Origin: Ignavibacteria bacterium
GTDB lineage: Bacteria > Bacteroidota > Ignavibacteria > Tepidaquicellales > Tepidaquicellaceae
Assembly: GCA_016716125.1 (NCBI GenBank)
Contig: JADJWZ010000004.1
Span: forward strand, 195,233 to 259,232
Direction: 5' to 3'
DNA: 64,000 bases
The notes below the pieces were generated by a model. The model was not told the DNA's origin. It searched no databases and saw nothing but the letters and a program-made list of their open reading frames with translations. The position numbers and the translations under genes were made by a program. Positions 43,649 to 51,981 of the stretch are shown here, one piece after another (positions within the stretch are counted from its first letter, which is position 1; every line of letters starts with the position of its first letter).

Positions 43649-43835
43649 CCGCCTTTGAAAAATTGCCGAAAGAATTCATAAGCAATTGCGTCAATAAAAT
43701 TTCCCTGTCCGAGAAATTTGCGCCAGCAAATTTTGAGTTGGAAATTTTATAGCAATTGTGCAATGAATTCCGGCAATTTTGCAACAGCGGAGAATTTTCT
43801 TTGTTTCTTTCTTTTGTTCTCTCAAAAGAAAGAAA
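43649..43835. repeat. Long imperfect palindrome plus perfect 13-bp hairpin, copy 1
   Basis: CCGCCTTTGAAAAATTGCCG at the left and CCGGCAATTTTGCAACAGCG at the right are inverted arms. Nested inside are AAAATTTCC/GGAAATTTT and AAATTTGC-GCCA-GCAAATTT, giving a ~140-base near-continuous palindrome (43649-43790). A separate hairpin follows at 43804-43835: TTTCTTTCTTTTG, loop TTCTCT, CAAAAGAAAGAAA. Confidence 0.75.
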
Positions 43836-44038
43836 GCAAAGGGCAGCGTATCTCTAATTTAAATGCCCAATAATACAAGTGGCTGCGGACAAACTAATTA
43901 CTATAATTTTTAATCTTCAAAACTTTTTAGCATAACCGCCTTTGAAAAATTGCCGAAAGAATTCATAAGCAATTGCGTTTTTAAAATTTACTTAACTATA
44001 TTTTTATTTAATCTATAACTATACTATCTAGCATGACC

Positions 44039-44218
44039 GCCTTTGCAAAATTGCCGAAAGAATTCATAAGCAATTGCGTTTATAAAATTTCCTTGTTTGA
44101 GAAATTTGCGCCAGCAAATTTTAAGTTGGAAATTTTATAGCATTGCAATGAATGGCAATTTTGCAACAGCGGAGATTTTTTTTTGTTTTTTCTTTTGTTC
44201 TCTCAAAAGAAAGAAAGC
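44039..44218. repeat. Long imperfect palindrome plus hairpin, copy 2
   Basis: A second copy of the 43649-43835 element with small indels and substitutions. It keeps the inner AAATTTGC-GCCA-GCAAATTT hairpin and the outer CCGCC...GCGG arms, and is followed by the same TCTTTTG-TTCTCT-CAAAAGA hairpin. Downstream sequence (GGGCAGCGTATCTCTAATTT) is identical in both copies. Confidence 0.75.
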
Positions 44219-44435
44219 AAAGGGCAGCGTATCTCTAATTTAAATGCCCAATAATACAAGTGGCTGCGGACAAACTTTACTATAATTTTTAATCTTCAAA
44301 CTTTTTAAGACCCCTTGAAAAATTGCGGAAGTCATAACCGCCTTTGAAATACCCTTGCTAAAGTTAAAATTTTTAAAAACAATATTCTTTGAACCTATGA
44401 GTCTAAGAGGCAGACATAAAGAATTTGTTTAACAT

Positions 44436-44473
44436 AAAAAAAACTCCTCACCGGTTTTACCCAATGAGAAGTT
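44436..44473 (-). terminator. Terminator of the rpsO-pnp-STAS unit
   Basis: On the minus strand AACTTCTCA and TGAGGAGTT pair with one mismatch and are followed by eight T, about 25 bases after the STAS gene stop. Confidence 0.7.
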
Positions 44474-44496
44474 TTTATATAGTAAAGATAGGAATG

Positions 44497-44802
44497 TTAT
44501 TTTATTTCAAAGACTCTGTCAAGTCTTGCGATCTTCATAAGATCTTCGACGTTTTTATTTACATTTATCAGCATGAGTTTTCTGTTCTTATCCCTTTCTA
44601 TTCTTTCTGAAAAAAGAAGCACGGATAATCCAGAGCTGTCACACTTTGTAACGTCTTTAAGATCAATGATGAACTGATTAGTGATCTCTTTCTGCAGAAA
44701 TACCAGCTCTGTCTTCAATTGAGCCGCTATACTCTGATCAAGCGATTTAGCTTCCAGTTTGAATATTGTCTTGTCTTCCTGCTTGTCTATTTCAAATTTC
44801 AT
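44497..44802 (-). CDS. STAS-domain anti-sigma factor antagonist-like protein
   Basis: A 101-residue single STAS domain. The phosphorylatable Ser lies in KCDSSGLSVLLFSERIERD at ~54-72, as in SpoIIAA-type antagonists that release a sigma factor from its anti-sigma kinase. No kinase partner is adjacent. Its start overlaps the pnp stop by one base, so it is translated from the pnp mRNA. That placement is unusual for a stress regulator. Confidence 0.87.
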   Translation of the reverse strand: MKFEIDKQEDKTIFKLEAKSLDQSIAAQLKTELVFLQKEITNQFIIDLKDVTKCDSSGLSVLLFSERIERDKNRKLMLINVNKNVEDLMKIARLDRVFEIK

Positions 44803-46916
44803 TATGCGTTTTCCTTTGGTTTAACCGGCGCAGGTTCTTTAGGTAATAAGATCTTTCTGCTTAATTTTAATTTTCCGGAATCATCTATTCCAAGCAGTTT
44901 CACCTGAACCTTCTGTCCGAATTTTAAAACATCCTCTACTTTGAGAACTCTCTTGTTGTCAATTTCAGAAATGTGAAGAAGTCCTTCTTTACCCGGAAGT
45001 ATTTCTACAAACGCTCCGAAATCTTTTATGCCTTTCACAGTGCCGTCGTAGATCTTTCCTATTTCCGGAACTTCCGTAAGTCCTGCGATCATTTTTCTTG
45101 CGATCTCCGCCTGAGTATGATCCACTGCCGCAATCGTTACTTTACCTTCATCATCTATATCGATCTCCGCTCCGGATTCAGCTATAATGCTTCTGATAGT
45201 CTTTCCTCCCGGTCCGATCACTGCTCCTATCATATCTCTCGGAACCATCATAGAATAAAGGTGCGGTGCATATCTTGAAATGGATTCTCTTGCCGTCGTC
45301 AGTGTTCCGCTCATTACATTCAGAATATGAAGTCTTCCTTCCTTTGCCTGATTAAGCGCTCTCTCCATTACTTCAAAAGAAATTCCTCTTATCTTAATGT
45401 CCATCTGAATTGCCGTAATGCCGTCGGCTGTACCTGCAACTTTGAAATCCATGTCTCCGAAGTGATCCTCGTCACCGAGTATATCAGAAAGTATGGCGAC
45501 CTTATCATTTTCTTTAATAAGTCCCATTGCAATTCCCGCAACAGGTTTTTTTAATTTCACGCCGGCATCCATTAACGCAAGCGAACCCGCGCAGACAGTT
45601 GCCATTGAAGATGAACCGTTTGATTCAAGTATGTCTGAAACTATTCTTATTGAATAAGGAAAATCCTCGTCATTTGGCAGTAAACTTTTAAGCGATCTTT
45701 CAGCAAGATTTCCGTGACCGATCTCTCTTCTTCCCGGTCCGGGTCTGCCGCCGACTTCTCCCGTACTGAACGGAGGGAAGTTATAATGCAACATAAATCT
45801 TTTGGTTGTCATTTCTTTCAAACCTTCTATCATCTGCTCATCTCTTTTTGTGCCAAGCGTTACTGTCGTAAGACTCTGCGTCTGACCTCTTGTAAAAAGC
45901 GCTGAACCGTGCGTCCTCGGTAAAATGCCGACTTCACAGGTAATGTCCCTGATATCCGTAAACCCTCTTCCGTCAAGTCTTTTGCTTTCGTCAAGCGCCA
46001 TTGCTCTCAGTATATCATACTGTATATCATGAATAATATTTCCGATCTTTTTTTCCTGCTCAGGATATTTTTCCGTAAGCGCGGTTACAGCTTTATCAAA
46101 GATCTCCCTGTTCTTAAGACTTCTTTCTTCTTTTGTTAATACAGTATGCGTTACGGTTTTAATATCATCGGCGCAAAGAGCTGTTACTTCCGCTGTAATT
46201 TCAGAATCATCTTCTTCCGGAAGAAGTTCTCTTTTGGCTTTTCCGCATTCAGCGGCAAACTCAAGCTGGAATGTGCAAAGCTCTGCAATGAATTTATGTC
46301 CGAATTTAATTGCATCTATAATTTCAGATTCGGAGATCTCTCTGGCTTCCCCTTCCACCATCATTATCGAATCAACCGTTCCGGCGATGGTGATATCAAA
46401 ATCACCTTCTTCGATCTGCTTGTGAGTAGGATTTACTATGAACTCACCATTGATCCGCGTTACTCTGACTTCAGAGATCGGCGTGTCAAATGGAATGTCA
46501 GAGATAAGTAATGCAGCGGAACCTCCTGTAGCGGCTAACACGTCAGTATCGTTTTCTCCGTCTGATGAATACACAGAACATAAAAGCTGAACTTCATTAA
46601 AAAAACCTTCAGGAAACATTGGTCTTATCGGTCTGTCTATCAGTCTTGAAGAAAGTATTTCTTTCTCAGTAGGTCTTCCTTCCCTTTTAAAAAATCCTCC
46701 GGGAATCTTTCCGGCTGACGCTGTCTTTTCCCTGTAATCAACTGTCAGCGGGAAAAAATCCTGACCGGGCTTTGCTGTGTCTGCTGCGGTTACTGTACAC
46801 AGAACATAATTATCACCAACTGAAACCCATACCGCTCCGTTAGCCTGTTTCGCAAGCTTTCCCGACTCAAGTGTTAACGTTCTCCCGCCAATTTCTATAC
46901 TTTTTGTAATTGTCAT
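44802..46916 (-). CDS. pnp: Polynucleotide phosphorylase
   Basis: A 704-residue 3'-5' exoribonuclease that phosphorolyses RNA in mRNA decay. Two RNase PH-like domains are seen (FFPLTVDYREKTASAGKIPG, then HYNFPPFSTGEVGGRPGPGR). A KH domain follows with DMIGAVIGPGGKTIRSIIAE, and an S1 domain with IYDGTVKGIKDFGAFVEILP. Length is normal. It follows rpsO by 12 bases, the classical ribF-rpsO-pnp order. Confidence 0.97.
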   Translation of the reverse strand: MTITKSIEIGGRTLTLESGKLAKQANGAVWVSVGDNYVLCTVTAADTAKPGQDFFPLTVDYREKTASAGKIPGGFFKREGRPTEKEILSSRLIDRPIRPMFPEGFFNEVQLLCSVYSSDGENDTDVLAATGGSAALLISDIPFDTPISEVRVTRINGEFIVNPTHKQIEEGDFDITIAGTVDSIMMVEGEAREISESEIIDAIKFGHKFIAELCTFQLEFAAECGKAKRELLPEEDDSEITAEVTALCADDIKTVTHTVLTKEERSLKNREIFDKAVTALTEKYPEQEKKIGNIIHDIQYDILRAMALDESKRLDGRGFTDIRDITCEVGILPRTHGSALFTRGQTQSLTTVTLGTKRDEQMIEGLKEMTTKRFMLHYNFPPFSTGEVGGRPGPGRREIGHGNLAERSLKSLLPNDEDFPYSIRIVSDILESNGSSSMATVCAGSLALMDAGVKLKKPVAGIAMGLIKENDKVAILSDILGDEDHFGDMDFKVAGTADGITAIQMDIKIRGISFEVMERALNQAKEGRLHILNVMSGTLTTARESISRYAPHLYSMMVPRDMIGAVIGPGGKTIRSIIAESGAEIDIDDEGKVTIAAVDHTQAEIARKMIAGLTEVPEIGKIYDGTVKGIKDFGAFVEILPGKEGLLHISEIDNKRVLKVEDVLKFGQKVQVKLLGIDDSGKLKLSRKILLPKEPAPVKPKENA

Positions 46917-46928
46917 TTATTCAATATA

Positions 46929-47201
46929 TTATTTTCTTATCTCTAATTCTTTTATGATAGTTCTGTATCTCTGAACATCTTTGTTCTCCAGATATCTTAA
47001 AAGTTTTCTTCTCTTACCGACCATCTTAAGCAATCCTCTTCTTGAGTGATTGTCTTTTTTATGTTTGTTGAAATGATCTGCTGACAGTTCATTGATCCTC
47101 TTTGTGAGAATTGCAACCTGAACTTCAGGCTTTCCGGAATCCTTATCGGAACTTCCGAATTTTGTTACTAACTCCTGCTTCTTTTCTTTTGATAAAGGCA
47201 T
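46929..47201 (-). CDS. rpsO: 30S ribosomal protein S15
   Basis: A 90-residue S15 protein (FGSSDKDSGKPEVQVAILTK, then HKKDNHSRRGLLKMVGKRRK) that binds 16S rRNA helices 20-22. It matches along its whole length. Located between ribF and pnp. Confidence 0.97.
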   Translation of the reverse strand: MPLSKEKKQELVTKFGSSDKDSGKPEVQVAILTKRINELSADHFNKHKKDNHSRRGLLKMVGKRRKLLRYLENKDVQRYRTIIKELEIRK

Positions 47202-47222
47202 TTCTGTTTATTTGATTTTTTA

Positions 47223-48167
47223 TTAATTAATTTTTAATCTTGAAAATATTTCTTCTGTTTTTAATTTGTCATTCGCCATCTGATCTTTTAGTTCATTCAC
47301 ACTGTCAAATTTCTTTTCATCACGGATATACTCTGTAAACTTTATCTTGATCTTACTTCTGTATATTTCCCTGTCAAAGTCAAACAGGTTTACTTCTATC
47401 TTGATCGATTCATCATCAGTTACCGTCGGATTTTTACCAATGCTCATCATTCCGAAATATTCAGTCCCGTCCGTTTCCGCTGTGACCGCATATACTCCTA
47501 TCGCAGGGATCAGTTTAAATTCGCTGTCCGGTTTAATGTTCGCAGTGGGATATCCCAGCTCTCTTCCTAATTTTTTTCCTTCGACTACTTCACCGCTCAG
47601 AGTATATTCTCTCCCGAGAAGCGCCGCGGCTTTTATTGTTTCGCCGGATTCGAGCAAATGTCTTATCGCCGTGCTGCTGACATGCTCCCCTTCTGGTTTA
47701 TACTCTTCCACTTTGTCAATATTAAAATCATATTCTTTTGAAAGCTCAGTCAGCGTATCAAAGTTACCTTCCCTGTTCTTTCCGAACATATGATCATAAC
47801 CAAGGATCAGATCACTCATACCTATCTTCTTTATGAGATAATTCACATAAAATTCCTCAGCTTTTGTTTCTGAAAATTCTTTTGTGAAATTGATCACGTA
47901 AGTTATGTCAATACCGAGATCTCTGAATATCTCAAGCTTTTCATCAAGAGTGGTAAGTATCTTAATATCTTTCCCGCGGTTTTTTAAAACAATCTGCGGA
48001 TGAGGCTCAAATGTGATAAGAACGCTTCGGTAATTTTTTGAAGTCTTTACTGAATTTATTTTATCTATGATCTTCCTGTGTCCGAGATGAACACCGTCAA
48101 AAGTACCGACTGTTACAGCAGTCTTCCGGTCAAAATTAAAATCATTTATATCCCTGATGATCTTCAA
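47223..48167 (-). CDS. ribF: Bifunctional riboflavin kinase/FMN adenylyltransferase
   Basis: A 314-residue enzyme that makes FMN and then FAD from riboflavin. The N-terminal adenylyltransferase has VGTFDGVHLGHRKIIDKI and LGYDHMFGKNREGN. The C-terminal kinase domain has GRELGYPTANIKPD and GVYAVTAET. Start TTG at 48167, directly before KIIRDINDFNF. First gene of the ribF-rpsO-pnp run. It supplies flavin for the flavoenzymes of this window, such as KMO and the hydroxy-acid oxidase. Confidence 0.95.
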   Translation of the reverse strand: MKIIRDINDFNFDRKTAVTVGTFDGVHLGHRKIIDKINSVKTSKNYRSVLITFEPHPQIVLKNRGKDIKILTTLDEKLEIFRDLGIDITYVINFTKEFSETKAEEFYVNYLIKKIGMSDLILGYDHMFGKNREGNFDTLTELSKEYDFNIDKVEEYKPEGEHVSSTAIRHLLESGETIKAAALLGREYTLSGEVVEGKKLGRELGYPTANIKPDSEFKLIPAIGVYAVTAETDGTEYFGMMSIGKNPTVTDDESIKIEVNLFDFDREIYRSKIKIKFTEYIRDEKKFDSVNELKDQMANDKLKTEEIFSRLKIN

Positions 48168-48242
48168 AGCGGATAAGACAAATGATTATTGAACATTGAA
48201 AAGCGGAGAACTGAAGACATACTCAGCATAGGAATTATTAAT

Positions 48243-48728
48243 TTAACCTAAAGCCTCAACAGCTTCTTTCAGCTTGTCAAATTTAACCTGAACTCCGGGG
48301 TTTTCGGTGATCTCCATATATGTAATTTCACCTTCTTTATTGATCAGCACTACAGCTCTCTTTGCTGTTTCTTTCTGCTCGTGAGCAAATACATCGTGCA
48401 CAAGTCCTAACTTTGTTATGACTTCCCTGTTATAATCCGAAAGCAATGGATATTTGATGCCTTTTGTTTTTGCAAATTCCTTCTGTACAAAAGTACCGTC
48501 TGTACTTATTCCAAACACTTCAAGATCTTTTGATGCAAAATCACCAAGCGAGTCGGAGATAGTGCAGTTCTGCTCTGAGCAGACTCCCGTAAAAGCCATA
48601 GGAAAAAATACGAGCAATACGTTTTTCTTTCCTTTGAAATCGCTTATGGAATATTTTTTAAGTTCGTCTGTATGTGAAAATGAATTCAATGAAAATTCCG
48701 GGATCATATCCCCTGTTTTTATAGTCAT
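48243..48728 (-). CDS. Peroxiredoxin (AhpC/TSA, AhpE-like)
   Basis: A 161-residue thiol peroxidase that reduces peroxides. The peroxidatic Cys is in VFFPMAFTGVCSEQNC, with a second Cys five residues on. The fold continues through FGISTDGTFVQKEFAKTKGI and LLSDYNREV. The CSEQNC spacing places it near the AhpE or BCP type. Ends with a typical C-terminal helix. Single gene. Confidence 0.92.
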   Translation of the reverse strand: MTIKTGDMIPEFSLNSFSHTDELKKYSISDFKGKKNVLLVFFPMAFTGVCSEQNCTISDSLGDFASKDLEVFGISTDGTFVQKEFAKTKGIKYPLLSDYNREVITKLGLVHDVFAHEQKETAKRAVVLINKEGEITYMEITENPGVQVKFDKLKEAVEALG

Positions 48729-48953
48729 AATTTAATTTAATATTGTTTTTTACCGGTTTTAAGAATTGAAAAGATAAGCATTTGAGTTTTTATTAACAAT
48801 CCGAATTTATTATCCGGAGGCGTGTGTGGAAACGGCTGTGTCGGTTATGTTGAAATAAATCGTAAAAGAAAGAATAGAGATTTTCGTTAATTGGAAAAAT
48901 ATACGTTCCGGATCCTAATTCAAATTATTCCTGGCTGAATTTTTGCCCTTTCG

Positions 48954-49230
48954 GGTAAAAATTCTAATTCCATTAGAATTAAAACTATTAATCATAAAAT
49001 TATTAAATTGTTGATTTTAAAACAACCATACGTAGTAGAGACGCCCAATTTGGGCGTCTCTACGTTTTCCGGCGAACTTGTAAAGAATTTTTGACCATTC
49101 CGGTGAAAAATACTAATTTCATTAGAAATAAAACTATTAATCATAAAATTATTAAATTGTTGATTTTAAAACAACCATACGTAGTAGAGACGCCCAAATT
49201 GGGCGTCTCTACGTTTTCTGCGAACCTGTA
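48954..49230. repeat. Two tandem copies of a ~135-bp element carrying a GTAG palindrome
   Basis: Both copies contain TTAGAA-TAAAACTATTAATC and TTTTAAAACAACCATACGTA before a 29-base palindrome that starts GTAGAGACGCCCAA and ends in its reverse complement (49035-49063 and 49184-49212). Copies start near 48954 and 49102. The same element recurs at ~51.0-51.25 kb. The palindromes begin with the GTAG typical of REP sequences. The rest of the 48729-49245 gap has no gene. Confidence 0.85.
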
Positions 49231-49245
49231 AAGTTCAGATAAGAA

Positions 49246-49452
49246 CTAATTTTTTTTTATTTTCAATTCTGATTTGCTTTTGATGAGATTTCTGTGATCA
49301 TATTTTATTATGCTGTTTTTGTTCAAAGCATCGGAGGTCATGTTTCCGTTAGCATGGTAAGTATATTGTGTCCCGTTAGTCGTAACGGTATTATATGAAA
49401 TTCCTTTTCCAATTAAAAGCAGTACATAAATCGAATCCGTAAACGTATTCAC
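49246..49452 (-). pseudogene. Rhs/YD-repeat protein fragment
   Basis: A 68-residue frame containing NGTQYTYHANGNMTSDALNK and IIKYDHRNLI, which are YD/Rhs repeat motifs normally found many times in proteins over 1,000 residues long. No other part of an Rhs core is adjacent, so this is a remnant. The start (GTG at 49452) overlaps the stop of the small membrane ORF. The GTAG element starts just downstream. Confidence 0.65.
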
Positions 49453-49727
49453 TTAATAATTGATAAATAACTGATAATTAGATTAATAAAGCTTAGTACA
49501 AACCAAAAATTAATAAATTCATTAAACTTAAGTATATCAAATGTCAATATAATCAATGTACAAATAAAAAAACCTGAAATAAAAATAATGGTAACTTTTT
49601 CCAAAAATACTTTTACGACAATGTCTAACTTGATTAAGAAATTTATTTTTCTAAAATACATAAAAGTTAATAAGACATTTAATAAAGAATGTATTATAAT
49701 TATGAAATAAAAATTGGAAAACTTCAC
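49449..49727 (-). CDS. Small membrane protein of unknown function (possible Rhs immunity-like ORF)
   Basis: A 92-residue, very hydrophobic frame with about three membrane helices (FYFIIIIHSLLNVLLTFMYF, TIIFISGFFICTLIILTF and FWFVLSFINLIISYL). It starts at GTG and is very AT-rich. No family is recognised. Its place beside Rhs remnants fits the immunity genes that follow polymorphic toxins, an inference. It could also be a chance frame in AT-rich DNA. Confidence 0.4.
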   Translation of the reverse strand: MKFSNFYFIIIIHSLLNVLLTFMYFRKINFLIKLDIVVKVFLEKVTIIFISGFFICTLIILTFDILKFNEFINFWFVLSFINLIISYLSIIK

Positions 49728-49816
49728 AAGAAATATTTTAATTTAAATATTTTATTTTTTGTAAACTTAAAAGATTAAAACTAAATTCTTAATATGATCG
49801 GTAGGAATAATAATTT

Positions 49817-50137
49817 TTAATTGTATGCTTCTAATATAAGAGCCAAAAACACCATTATCCAATAATAACCTATAGACAAGTTTAAATAACATAGAATCAT
49901 TCCAAAATTGTAAAATAATTTAAAATTGTTAAATAATTCTAAAGTCATATAATAGATAGTTATTATAAATAATAAGATGTTTAGAAATAATGGTATAACT
50001 ACCCGATAAAAGTCTTTATTTAAAATAAAAATTGGAATCCAAATTGTATAATCAAATGGTTGATAGAATAAAATATATAAATATATATTTGTAACTGTAA
50101 ATATAAAAATTATTAATTTTAAACAAGAATTCTTCAT
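49817..50137 (-). CDS. Small membrane protein following an Rhs-like toxin tail
   Basis: A 106-residue frame with three to four helices (KLIIFIFTVTNIYLYILFYQ, VIPLFLNILLFIITIYYMTL and YYWIMVFLALIL). Its ATG at 50137 overlaps the stop of the upstream orphan protein tail by ATGA, the coupling expected for a toxin and its immunity protein. No family recognised. A better gene candidate than its neighbour because of that overlap. Confidence 0.5.
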   Translation of the reverse strand: MKNSCLKLIIFIFTVTNIYLYILFYQPFDYTIWIPIFILNKDFYRVVIPLFLNILLFIITIYYMTLELFNNFKLFYNFGMILCYLNLSIGYYWIMVFLALILEAYN

Positions 50138-50340
50138 CTTCTATCCTTCCATCGGTTAAAATAGCTCTTTAATGCCCTGATATTGTTGAATTCCGTTCCT
50201 TCATCTATTTTATAATGATCTACATTCATTACTTTAAAATTTACAACATTATTTACATCAGATTTTCCTCGTTCCCAATCACCCAATTGGAGACGTGCTC
50301 TTTTGAGGATCCTGGCAAATGGGAATTGTAATTTTTTTTC
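50134..50340 (-). pseudogene. Orphan C-terminal tail of a larger protein, possibly an Rhs toxin end
   Basis: An open frame without a start codon reading FPFARILKRARLQLGDWERG, then NVVNFKVMNVDHYKIDEGTE and ending in SYFNRWKDRR. It is limited upstream by an in-frame TAG and the end of the PIN-like gene. The composition and ATGA overlap with the next ORF suggest a truncated toxin C-terminus. No nuclease family can be named. Confidence 0.4.
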
Positions 50341-50351
50341 CTAATAAAAAT

Positions 50352-50720
50352 TTATTTAACCTTCTTTATCCGAAGCCTCGAATTTTGGTATACACAAAAA
50401 TTACTTCTTATGCTGCTTTCATATTTTGTAAAGATCTCTTTTATTATTTCGACTTTTTCTTCACCATCAGAATCATCAAGTCTTAAAAGCAAGACACCAT
50501 AGTGGCTCATCCCGGAATTAAATACAAGTTCACCAAAATCTTTGTCCATGGTTATAATAGTCCTTTTTTCCTCATTGGCAAGTTTCAAGATCTGTGAGTC
50601 TTTCATTCTGTGATCAATTTGTCTGATACTTTTGATATCATGTCCGGATTCATATAAGAAAGTTTCGACTTTCTTACCAACTCCGACATCAACTAAAAAC
50701 TTAAGATCACTCTTAGCCAT
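50352..50720 (-). CDS. DUF5615 PIN-like toxin
   Basis: A 122-residue protein of the DUF5615 (Mut7-C-like PIN) family, probably an RNase. The acidic residues are in LKFLVDVGVGKKVETFLYES and TIITMDKDFGELVFNSGMSH. The usual first motif FLxDxN is seen as FLVDVG, so one residue differs. Paired with the upstream DUF433 antitoxin with a one-base overlap. Confidence 0.82.
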   Translation of the reverse strand: MAKSDLKFLVDVGVGKKVETFLYESGHDIKSIRQIDHRMKDSQILKLANEEKRTIITMDKDFGELVFNSGMSHYGVLLLRLDDSDGEEKVEIIKEIFTKYESSIRSNFCVYQNSRLRIKKVK

Positions 50721-50956
50721 TAAGCTCCAATATTATAGACCTTTTCTTCTTCTACTAATTTAGCTGCATACAAGAGCGCTGCTTTAATATCATCTAATTC
50801 CAGTTCAGGATAATCTTCCATTAAGTCCTTAACCGATATATTAGATGCTAAAGAATTGAGGATTTGTTCAACTGTAATTCTCATCCCTCTTATGGTGGGC
50901 TTTCCAACCATGACTTCAGGATTGATCGTTATTCTTTTTGATAATTCCATTTCCAT
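50720..50956 (-). CDS. DUF433 antitoxin
   Basis: A 78-residue protein with the DUF433 motif RITINPEVMVGKPTIRGMRI followed by a helical domain (ISVKDLMEDYPELELDDIKA). Family members form toxin-antitoxin pairs with DUF5615 PIN-like proteins, exactly as here. Likely DNA-binding and autoregulatory. Confidence 0.87.
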   Translation of the reverse strand: MEMELSKRITINPEVMVGKPTIRGMRITVEQILNSLASNISVKDLMEDYPELELDDIKAALLYAAKLVEEEKVYNIGA

Positions 50957-51028
50957 AATTTAATTATATTTATTAATTATAATTTACGTATTTGAATTTT
51001 AATTTAAAATAAAATATGAGTCAGAATT

Positions 51029-51255
51029 GATTTTAAAACAACCATATGTAGAGACGCCCAAATTGGGCGTCTCTACGTTTTCCGGCGAACCTGTAAAGAA
51101 TTTTTGGCCATTCCGGTGAAAAATACTAATTTCATTAGAATTAAAACTATTAATCATAAAATTATTAAATTGATGAATTTAAAACAACCATTCGTAGAGA
51201 CGCCCAATTTGGGCGTCTCTACTTTTTCAGGCGAACCTGTAAAGTTCAGGTAAGA
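51029..51255. repeat. Two further copies of the GTAG palindrome element
   Basis: A 5'-truncated copy (palindrome 51048-51076) and a complete copy (palindrome 51194-51222) match the element at 48954-49230, in the same orientation. Together the four copies bracket the Rhs-remnant and toxin-antitoxin island. Confidence 0.85.
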
Positions 51256-51540
51256 ATTAATTTTTTTTCCCTCCCGCCCAAGCCCCTGATTAGGTCCGCA
51301 TAGAAATCAGCATCTCAGATTATTCAGAATATTGTCTGCGGATTTCCCGTTTCCGGAATCCTCATTTGAAAATGTCCCGGCTTGTTTCTGTTTATTTCTG
51401 TTTACTGAAATTTATTTCTTTTTTTTGAAATTTTTTTCAGTTGATCTCATTTTTTTATATTTTTTATTTCCTCTGTTCCGTTTATTTGTGAAATATTTTT
51501 CACTTTTTGAAATTTATTTCCATTTTCAGAAAATAATTTT

Positions 51541-51981
51541 ACATTCACAAGTCATTGTTTGACATTCACCTGTCATTGTTTGACGTTCACTTGTCATTGT
51601 TTGACGTTCACACTTCATTGTTTGACGTTCACCCGGCATTGTTTGACATTCACCGTTCATTGTTTGACATTCACCCGGCATTGTTTGACACTCACTCGGC
51701 ATTGTTTGATATTCACTTGGCATTGTTTGACATTCACTTGGCATTGTTTGACGTTCACCTGGCATTGTTTGACGTTCACCTGGCATTGTTTGACTTTCAC
51801 CCGGCATTGTTTGACATTCACCTGGCATTGTTTGACGTTCACCCTTCATTGTTTGACTTTCACTGAAAAAAATTTCACTTACACATCTCTTTGTTTGACG
51901 TTCACTTCTCTTTGTTTGACGTTCACTTCTCTTTGTTTGACGTTCATCTTTCTTTGTTTGACGTTCACTATTCTTTATTTC
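51541..51981. repeat. 21-bp minisatellite, 21 units
   Basis: Twenty-one units of exactly 21 bases, consensus ACRTTCACNYGGCATTGTTTG, with degenerate A/T-rich relatives upstream to about 51390. Since 21 is a multiple of three, long frames are open on both strands. On the minus strand 51526-51996 would encode a heptad-repeat protein (GERQTMP units); plus-strand frames give FDVHLAL or TFTWHCL units. Substitutions change amino acids in every frame, and neither frame has a convincing start, so I regard it as non-coding. The remaining sequence from 51256 to 52513 is T-rich on this strand and shows no gene. Confidence 0.85.

Larger units (their letters stand above)
43581..44410. repeat. Gene-free repeat cluster between the Rieske and STAS genes
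   Basis: This part of the ~1 kb gap has no credible gene. A segment like ACCTCAAAGTCTCCAAGGCT at 43579-43600 and GAACCTATGAGTCTAAGAGG at 44391-44410 correspond to the two arms of the inverted repeat seen whole at 59108-59178. Between them lie two near-complete copies (from ~43643 and ~44033) and two fragments (~43932-43990 and ~44331-44350) of a ~270-base element. The sequence CGCCTTTGAAAAATTGCC recurs in each. Short frames here are not real genes. Confidence 0.8.

Noticed and set aside
43522..44610. Short frames in the repeat cluster (43522-43752, 43584-43784, 44425-44610)
   Set aside because: They lie over palindromes or antisense to the STAS gene and resemble no protein.
48937..48964. Hairpin GAATTTTTGCCC/GGGTAAAAATTC as a terminator
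   Set aside because: One mismatch and no T-tract in either direction beyond the stem; it borders the repeat element instead.
49035..49212. GTAG palindromes as intrinsic terminators
   Set aside because: No T-tract follows them and they recur with long common flanks, so they are repeat elements.
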